Under the pieces are notes generated by a model. That model searched no databases. It saw only the letters and a list, made by a program, of their open reading frames with translations, and was not told the origin of the DNA. A stretch of DNA of 47,415 nt from an uncultured Ruminococcus sp. GTDB lineage: Bacteria; Bacillota; Clostridia; Oscillospirales; Ruminococcaceae. Position numbers and translations under genes: made by a program. The stretch lies in assembly GCA_902762785.1 (NCBI GenBank), contig CACWPL010000022.1, forward strand, positions 1 to 47,415. Direction: 5' to 3'. Shown one piece after another: positions 42,301-47,415 of this stretch; positions within the stretch are counted from its first letter, which is position 1, and each line of letters starts with the position of its first letter.

Positions 42301-45300
42301 GGTGTGATCGGTTTGATTTACAGAACAACTGATCCCGAAGGCTATGTCACTGAGTACGATTATTATACAAACGGTGTGGGCAAGGGACTTGTAAGCAGTA
42401 AGGTTCTGAAGGACGGCAACACAATCGTCAATACTGTTGACTATGAGTACAACGCACAGCTTCATGTTTCTAAGGAGACAACAAGTTACGATCTTTCCGA
42501 CAATATGTATTCCGTTAAGGAGTATAGTTACGATAAGCTTAATAATATTGTTGAAGAGCGAAACTATGGAACAGGTAATATTTCAGCAACTACCATTACA
42601 GATTACGATTTATTAAGTCGAAAAACAGCAGAATATACCCCTAATTATTCTACTGACAGAAGTCATGGTACGCTTTATACCTATTATCCGAATGGCTCTG
42701 TTAAGACACAGACTGATGCAGAAGGAAACACCACTTCATACACCTATAACGCATATGGTCTTACTTCAAAGAAAACAAATGCTGACGGAACAATCAATAT
42801 TACAGAGTATGACGGACTCCAGCGTGAGAAGGCAACTTATTTTCAGGCATCTGCTGGTAGCACAAGACAGATTCTTACAGAGACATTCTATGAGTATGTC
42901 GGCAATAATTATGAGATCTATAATGCTATGAATAGCTATACGAATTATTGGTATAATGGTCTGAAGTCTACAAAGAAGACATATATTACTGCTGATAAGC
43001 AGGTTTGGGTTGAAACACTGAACGACTTTAGAGGCAATGTCGTATACGAAAAAACAAACGGCGAAACCAAGCGTACAAGCAGATATTATGCCAATGGACA
43101 GCTTGCTCGTCAGACAGATGCACTTGACAATATTACTAAGTATGAATATGGCAAGTTAAATAAACTTGAAAGGACATATGTGCCGTTCAGTACAAACAAT
43201 AATGTTTCTGATAACTACTCTATCACAGAAAACAGTTATGATAAGAACGGAAACCTAACTGCGGTTAAGCAAACCGTTCAGGAAGAGAATGATTCAGTTC
43301 CGAAGTATAGCCTTACTAAGAATCAGTATAATGCACAGGGGCTTCTTGTTAAGGTTACTTTGAGTGACGGCACTGCGAACAGTGATATTAATATTACAAA
43401 ATATTTTTACAATAATGCCGGTATTCAGACAATGATGTATACGGGATTAAACTCTGAATCTGATACAGAATTTGTAACCACATACTACACACACGATGCA
43501 TGGGGTAGACCTATAAACACCTATGACTCTACGGGATATGATTCCGGTACAACAACATATGATCTGAATGGTAACGTGATAAGTTCTACCGATGCCAATG
43601 GAAACGTTACAACAAATACCTATGATGCTCTTGGTAGACTTCTTACTGAGAATACAATAGCAACAGATACATCCAAGAATGTATCGAAATCCAACACTTA
43701 TGATAGTATGGGGCGTGTTACAATCACATCCTGCAACGGAATGACTACATCATATCAGTACGATGCACTTGGAAGAAAGTATATTGAAAATGAAATAGGT
43801 GATAACTATTCATCTTTCAGAGGTTTCTTTTACATAGGCATATCTCTATATTATGAAAGAGAGATCGTGGGTATCAATCATCTTCTTATGTACTCTTATA
43901 AATCATATGAGTATGATGCAGAGATGAGACTCTCCAATGTTAAGGAGTCTGGTAACCAGACTGTTTCATACACTTATGATGCGAACGGAAATAAGGCAAG
44001 TGAAACTCTTGCAAATGGTGTTGTTTCAAATTATATTTACAATAATGCTAATAAGATTCGCAGGATTGAGAATTATTCTAACAACACACTTATTTCTGCA
44101 TATGACTACACCTACTATCTTGATGGCTCAGATGCTTCAAAGACAAGAACAGAGAACGGTGTTGTTGAAACTACCTCATACGAGTACGATGCATTAAAGA
44201 GACTTGTTGAGGAAAATGTAACAATCGGCAACAATACAACCGATACCTATTCTTATGAGTACGATGACTATGATAATCGTTCTCAGATGACAGTAACAGG
44301 TACAGAAAATTATGTTACCGAGTACAGTTACAACGATGCACAGGGCAATTATACCGCACTCCTTCAGAGAGAAGTCAAAACCTCTGAGAATACTAATGAT
44401 CTACTAAATCCTACATTAACAGAAACAACGACATATACTTATGACGGCAATGGTAATCAGATTAGAAAGACTGCTCCTCAGAAAACAGAGAGCTACACCT
44501 ATGATGGGTTGAATCAGCTGATTGCATATTCTGATGGTGATAATACATCTTATTATAAGTACAATACCAACGGTCTGAGATACGAGAAGACAGTAAACGG
44601 TCAGAGAATCAACCATGTGTGGAATGCAGCACAGCAGATTATCGCAGATATTTATCATGGTGACTATTATGAGGCTGACTGCTACATTAGAGGAACAAAT
44701 CTTGCTGCTAAGTATAGGTACCTGAATGCTGTAAAATCTGACTATACCTATTATATCCAGAACGCTCACGGCGATGTAGTAAATCTTGCTGACAGCACAG
44801 GTGCTATCACTAAAACATACAAGTATGACGCTTTCGGCGTTGAGAAGAACATTGATGACTCAGATGTAAACGCTTTCCGCTACTGTGGTGAATACTTCGA
44901 TAATGAGACTGGAACTATTTACCTGAGAGCAAGATATTACGCTCCAACTACTGGTAGGTTTATTTCGAGAGATTCAAATGTTGGAAAAATAGGTGAACCA
45001 TTAAGCCTTAATCTTTATACTTATTGTCACAACAATCCAATAGGCTTTGCTGATTTTAATGGTCATGAAAGAATTGTCGTTTCAGGTGGCATAGATGGCG
45101 AGGAAAACTTTCCGTATCAATTTGTTGAGACAGCGTTAAAACAGGTGTCCGACTGGCAATTTGATTCACTTATGAAGGCCGCTCCTAATAAATGGGGCGG
45201 ATTACCTCAAATTCCAGAAAATGATATTACTTGGATTGTTGCAGATTGGAATTATCCCGAGCATAAGCTGAGATCATTCAGAAATACCGCAAGAGAACGT

Positions 45301-45846
45301 AATATTAATTTTATGACTATAAGCGACAAACAGGAACTATTTGATTATATTAATAAAGATGACAGAGAAAAAGATCCAATAGAAGCAATGTCATTTTTTT
45401 CTCATGGTACGGCGTTTGATGTACCTGGCGTTTCGAATCCAGGATATAAGAATCAGTATGCCTTAGCTCTTGGATATGGAGGATCTGGTAAACACAATAA
45501 CTCTCTTAATATCTTTACATCTGAGATCAGTCAGATTAACAGCAAGTCTTTTGCTAAGAATTCTTCTACTGTTTTTTATTCTTGCAGAACTGGTAAAAAG
45601 TTTAACAATGTATCATTTGCACAAGAGTGGGCAAATACAACTGGTGGAACCGTTAAGGCTGCAACAAACAGAACCGATTATACGCATATCTATCCTAACC
45701 CCATTCCAGGATTAGATAGTATTAACTCGATTTTGGGTTATAGTGGTCGATCACCACGACAAGAAGCGAGATACATACATGGATATTCTACCTCAGGAAG
45801 CAAAAATTACCCAAAGGGAAAATGGAAAACATTTACACCTAAATAA
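39382..45846 (+). CDS. Giant secreted RHS/YD-repeat protein with polymorphic toxin tip
   Basis: A 2154-residue exported protein. An N-terminal hydrophobic stretch (8-24) and AYAAEE (~41) suggest a signal peptide. Residues ~110-160 resemble a small beta-sandwich; 237-325 contain three EF-hand/dockerin-like calcium loops (DLNNDGIIDGTD at ~237, DIDQDGHIYVYD at ~273, DFNDDGVIDATE at ~307). A beta-rich region follows to 550, then a DUF6531-type start (GDGVHIATGNFTKTFTDL, from 557) and many YD repeats (TYDANGN types) to about 1800, and the RHS core motif YLRARYYAPTTGRFISRDS (to ~1870) with NNPIGFADFNGHE. The tip, 1897-2154, is separate from the core and has a His2008 (FFSHGT) and Cys2068 (FYSCRTG) pattern. 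RHS shells encapsulate and deliver such tips. AT-rich codon use differs from the left part of the window. Confidence 0.92.
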   Translation: MVKTHNRIIAGVLSTLMVGQVTFFGDGTTKGILHPDTIAYAAEEIKTRANERELAEEFERAIQGIGEVDYFDSSSSSTTNSTRRTRSLSSTSPLRTTSSSPLESFPTVAHNLTVSGIVSSLEGCDVSNAKVIIFNADWQDIATANVNADGSFSVTATGFTSTATHVKIECNGYLPRFYRNMGYGSYDLGENILIPGDTTYNPDHNNEWSDETINEHDLAFAYDAVGARRATGDYVADYDLNNDGIIDGTDMQILDDNYYDSYDGDDNYLPELDIDQDGHIYVYDYNYILQNHCGSCLQSDNYYDYLDFNDDGVIDATEYEWYADWIDEFMGWNSGDYETYLGTVLTLTGNCYNDSMSMYNTILDLDGYSLYINETFNFMTSNPDLWDAGEGSTIFMNGGKIHTGYFNFGQANCYDAIIMTNSNDLLYIENNWMYNTLVDCEGIWIAGDIYFKGANWNVNEHAGAKAIYSSGTHVIHLGYDGGLQTVLWHNPLDYIYDENGNPNTLRTFNFDYVDEDGNCLGLVFDGGYSPERYWIRPWFREAAEPDYTLYRKGWEIGDGVHIATGNFTKTFTDLSVESPGVQSDFIRTYNSMNNEEGSFGVGWDFNIDVSKIITPATGYYQVVLPDGSNTTFKDSENGGFECLNAHSTMVKSGDEYTITNAAQSQYHFNSSGVLDWVKDAEGNILTISSIVNNVKTVTDSTGREYTITYTDNTEHKRITEIKDITADRTVSFSYSDGKLISATSVSGGTETYEYDANGRLCKITNCYDDITDRIVYNENGSVNWLVNADGLKQVYTYDSAQKQTGVEEYDGDALVKTFHYDYDEKYAVKTNTVDTDGTTYTVDRIEYRLDNGENKYDEISKSYDIAGNVTEYQYDTNGNVISTKNPDGTYTFANYNNKNSVIAEVDQMGYAKIYAYADNGTRLIKQGVSLYPLAQADIDTVRAANFDPAVYLAANESSYAITSHEYYADSYVSGVIGLIYRTTDPEGYVTEYDYYTNGVGKGLVSSKVLKDGNTIVNTVDYEYNAQLHVSKETTSYDLSDNMYSVKEYSYDKLNNIVEERNYGTGNISATTITDYDLLSRKTAEYTPNYSTDRSHGTLYTYYPNGSVKTQTDAEGNTTSYTYNAYGLTSKKTNADGTINITEYDGLQREKATYFQASAGSTRQILTETFYEYVGNNYEIYNAMNSYTNYWYNGLKSTKKTYITADKQVWVETLNDFRGNVVYEKTNGETKRTSRYYANGQLARQTDALDNITKYEYGKLNKLERTYVPFSTNNNVSDNYSITENSYDKNGNLTAVKQTVQEENDSVPKYSLTKNQYNAQGLLVKVTLSDGTANSDINITKYFYNNAGIQTMMYTGLNSESDTEFVTTYYTHDAWGRPINTYDSTGYDSGTTTYDLNGNVISSTDANGNVTTNTYDALGRLLTENTIATDTSKNVSKSNTYDSMGRVTITSCNGMTTSYQYDALGRKYIENEIGDNYSSFRGFFYIGISLYYEREIVGINHLLMYSYKSYEYDAEMRLSNVKESGNQTVSYTYDANGNKASETLANGVVSNYIYNNANKIRRIENYSNNTLISAYDYTYYLDGSDASKTRTENGVVETTSYEYDALKRLVEENVTIGNNTTDTYSYEYDDYDNRSQMTVTGTENYVTEYSYNDAQGNYTALLQREVKTSENTNDLLNPTLTETTTYTYDGNGNQIRKTAPQKTESYTYDGLNQLIAYSDGDNTSYYKYNTNGLRYEKTVNGQRINHVWNAAQQIIADIYHGDYYEADCYIRGTNLAAKYRYLNAVKSDYTYYIQNAHGDVVNLADSTGAITKTYKYDAFGVEKNIDDSDVNAFRYCGEYFDNETGTIYLRARYYAPTTGRFISRDSNVGKIGEPLSLNLYTYCHNNPIGFADFNGHERIVVSGGIDGEENFPYQFVETALKQVSDWQFDSLMKAAPNKWGGLPQIPENDITWIVADWNYPEHKLRSFRNTARERNINFMTISDKQELFDYINKDDREKDPIEAMSFFSHGTAFDVPGVSNPGYKNQYALALGYGGSGKHNNSLNIFTSEISQINSKSFAKNSSTVFYSCRTGKKFNNVSFAQEWANTTGGTVKAATNRTDYTHIYPNPIPGLDSINSILGYSGRSPRQEARYIHGYSTSGSKNYPKGKWKTFTPK

Positions 45847-45878
45847 TAATCATATTTTTGGGTATAGTGAGGTATGAA

Positions 45879-46346
45879 ATGAAAAAACAGAAGAAAAGAA
45901 AGCGCATAATTTGGCTTGTTATTATTATACCAATCATTTTAACAGTATTTCCAATTAAATTCACAAAGAAAGCAAATAATAACAGTGAAGAAGAATATTA
46001 TATAGCAAGTTGTATATCAGAAGGCACAACAGATGCAGGAGTATGGATAATTATAGGAAATAATGAAGGTATGTGGGAAGATGAAATGCCTGTTATTTTT
46101 AATGGAAAGAATCCTAAAAATATCCTTTCTTATGATATATGTAATAATGATACAGAATTTATAATTTATGGTAAATTATCAAAAAAACAGGATGAAGAGT
46201 ACTATACACTTAATAGTCAAAGATGGGAAATATATGATGAAGTAAGAAGAGGAGAGTATGCCTATAGAATACCATTTAAACATTTTATTACTGTATATGA
46301 CTTGAAGTGGTTTGACTTCTTACTTACTGATAAAGGATACGACTAA
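45879..46346 (+). CDS. Putative immunity protein for the RHS toxin tip
   Basis: A 155-residue protein beginning MKKQKKRKR, followed by one membrane segment (about residues 10-27, IIWLVIIIPIILTVFPI) and an extracytoplasmic domain of about 120 residues rich in acidic and aromatic residues (MWEDEMPVIFNGKNP). The positive N-terminus predicts N-in, C-out topology. It starts 33 bases after the RHS stop behind GTGAGGT, the standard place for the cognate immunity gene. No known family was recognised. A domain outside the membrane would meet a toxin acting at the surface. Immunity role is inferred from position. Confidence 0.75.
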   Translation: MKKQKKRKRIIWLVIIIPIILTVFPIKFTKKANNNSEEEYYIASCISEGTTDAGVWIIIGNNEGMWEDEMPVIFNGKNPKNILSYDICNNDTEFIIYGKLSKKQDEEYYTLNSQRWEIYDEVRRGEYAYRIPFKHFITVYDLKWFDFLLTDKGYD

Positions 46347-46375
46347 TCTATCACTCCGTAAAAACCATAAATAAT

Positions 46376-46411
46376 CAAAAACGGCTTAGAGAGTAATCTT
46401 TGAGCCGTTTT
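46376..46411. terminator. Terminator after the RHS/immunity pair
   Basis: AAAAACGGCT and AGCCGTTTTT pair (46376-46385 with 46402-46411) around a 16-base loop, with A and T runs on the two sides, so it works in both directions. Confidence 0.85.
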
Positions 46412-46709
46412 TCTTGTTCAGATGATACTTGAGTCCCCATAGTCATCATGTACCGCTCTGCAACACTGCCTGAGACTTGTCATAGAACATATACTCCGCT
46501 ACATTTTCGGAGTCCAGCATATCGGAAGATTTGTAATAATTCTTGTGCAAGACGCAGCAATAACAAAAAATCCTCGGTGAAATATGCCGTATATCGTAAA
46601 ACGCTCTATGACTACTCTGGGAACGTTTTACTGTTTCATGGTATCAAGGTTTCCCATAATCAGCTTGAATTACTTTGATGGGCATTTACGTTCGCCAGAA
46701 AGCCTATCA
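46412..46709. other. Gene-poor stretch before the relaxase fragment
   Basis: About 300 bases without a gene I can support. Short frames exist (a plus-strand 76-codon frame from 46448, and minus-strand frames of 30-45 codons) but none has a ribosome site or recognisable sequence. On the minus strand one frame ends SENVAEYMFYDKSQAVLQSGT, which may be decayed coding sequence of a mobile element. Confidence 0.4.
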
Positions 46710-47415
46710 TCATTCAAGGTCATTCCGTTTCCGCTTCTGCTGCTGATCTCGGCTCTGCTCATGACGGAGGTATTCCTCAATCGTTCTCGTTGCTTCGGAC
46801 AGCTCACGGGACTTTTTGTCTGCCTGACGGTATTCTGAATCTTTCTGCGACAGCTTTTCTTGAAGTGCCTTGATCTGCTTTTCAAGATTTTCAACTTTCG
46901 GAATAACGCCTGACGGGTAAAGCTCCAAAACCCGTTTGCGGATTTCCCCATATTCTGCAAGCTCGGAACTGTTGATATTGCGATACTTCTTTGCTGCACC
47001 GCCTTTGAGAGTTTTCAGCTCGTCGCTGTACACTTTCAGTTTGCGATATTTTTTCAGGACTTTAAGCTTTTCCTGCAAATCTTCGATCTGCGTGTTCATG
47101 TTATTCAGCTCACCGACAAGATGTGTCCTCTCAGCAAACGCCGCCATCGCAGCTCCACGCACCTGATCCGGCTCAACTCCATATGAGGAAATGATATTCT
47201 TCGCAATACTCGCAACTTTCATATTGCCCCTGTCAATAGCGTCCTGAACAAATTTATTCTCAGACTTCTTTGTGACGATCCTGACTTTCGTTCTCGGCAC
47301 ATACATCATACCGCCGATGTACTGTGCGATGCGTCCTTTTATCTGCTCAGTCTCATAATACCAGCCCAGCGTTTTCGCCCTCGTGAATTTTGCACGGGGG
47401 TTATTTTCTTTCTGC
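46710..47415 (-). CDS. C-terminal part of a probable relaxase/mobilisation protein (cut by window edge)
   Basis: The frame is open to the window edge: 35 codons precede the first ATG (47309), beginning QKENNPRAKFTRAKTLGW and YYETEQIKGRIAQYIGGMM, so 47309 is internal and not a start. About 234 residues are visible. The first half (VRIVTKKSENKFVQDAIDRGNMKVASIAKNIISSYG) and the long coiled coil (~70-200, NNMNTQIEDLQEKLKVLKKYRKLKV ...) ending in Arg/Glu-rich HEQSRDQQQKRKR resemble the C-terminal end of MobA/VirD2-type relaxases on clostridial integrative elements. The nuclease domain would lie outside the window, so the call is by resemblance only. It points to a mobile element. Confidence 0.55.
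   Translation of the reverse strand, partial: QKENNPRAKFTRAKTLGWYYETEQIKGRIAQYIGGMMYVPRTKVRIVTKKSENKFVQDAIDRGNMKVASIAKNIISSYGVEPDQVRGAAMAAFAERTHLVGELNNMNTQIEDLQEKLKVLKKYRKLKVYSDELKTLKGGAAKKYRNINSSELAEYGEIRKRVLELYPSGVIPKVENLEKQIKALQEKLSQKDSEYRQADKKSRELSEATRTIEEYLRHEQSRDQQQKRKRNDLE

Noticed and set aside
46448-46678. A 76-codon plus-strand frame after the RHS locus
   Set aside because: No ribosome site, no homology and atypical composition (many Cys, His and Arg). Treated as noncoding or decayed DNA.
46710-47309. ATG 47309 as the start of a complete 199-residue protein
   Set aside because: The same frame stays open for 35 codons to the window edge, with family-like sequence before the ATG, so the gene is truncated by the window.

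Overview
The window looks like a chromosomal segment of a GC-rich, low-GC-phylum (Firmicutes) clostridium, most likely Oscillospiraceae/Ruminococcus-like. Supporting signs are two dockerin-type proteins and a CE2 esterase, an IreB (UPF0297) gene and a DUF1292 gene, BspA-type leucine-rich-repeat paralogs, lipoprotein signal peptides of Gram-positive type, and very regular sigma-A promoters (TTGACA, 17 bp, TATAAT) with strong GGAGG ribosome sites. Up to about 39.0 kb the DNA is GC-rich; after that it becomes AT-rich and carries a giant RHS protein and a relaxase fragment, so the right end is probably a horizontally acquired (integrative/mobilisable) island.

Layout. 0-1.8 kb: start of an outward-facing gene, gapA (glycolysis) and a small copper-chaperone-like HMA protein. 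1.8-9.9 kb: seven tandem minus-strand genes for signal-less LRR proteins that share an N-terminal MGF start and a C-terminal helical domain, all apparently read from one promoter at about 10.0 kb. That promoter is back-to-back with the promoter of a plus-strand DUF4132 gene and its translationally coupled lipoprotein (10.1-14.2 kb). This divergent LRR/DUF4132 block is the best candidate for an undescribed system. 14.2-17.9 kb: a minus-strand operon aroC - CPBP protease - 52-residue protein - YgjP-like metallopeptidase - barnase-like lipoprotein - barstar. 18.0-24.2 kb (minus): a secreted dockerin protein; a GT4 glycosyltransferase - GH13 glucosidase - uppP operon; a TIR-Sel1 protein.

24.4-33.2 kb: degV, purL, a cytidylate-kinase-like gene, ireB, a PdaA-like deacetylase and an orphan peptide-binding lipoprotein. 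33.3-36.3 kb: two prepilin-like proteins with long leaders, each with its own promoter, then a DHHW (AlgX/AlgJ-like) lipoprotein. 36.4-37.0 kb: DUF1292 followed by a long-hairpin RNA that fits 6S RNA. 37.1-38.8 kb: a secreted CE2-type esterase with a half dockerin.

39.3-47.4 kb: a 2154-residue secreted RHS protein whose leader holds an intrinsic terminator between promoter and start codon. Its last ~258 residues form a tip with a caspase-like His/Cys pattern, followed by a small membrane-anchored putative immunity protein and, on the other strand, the C-terminal end of a probable relaxase that runs off the window.
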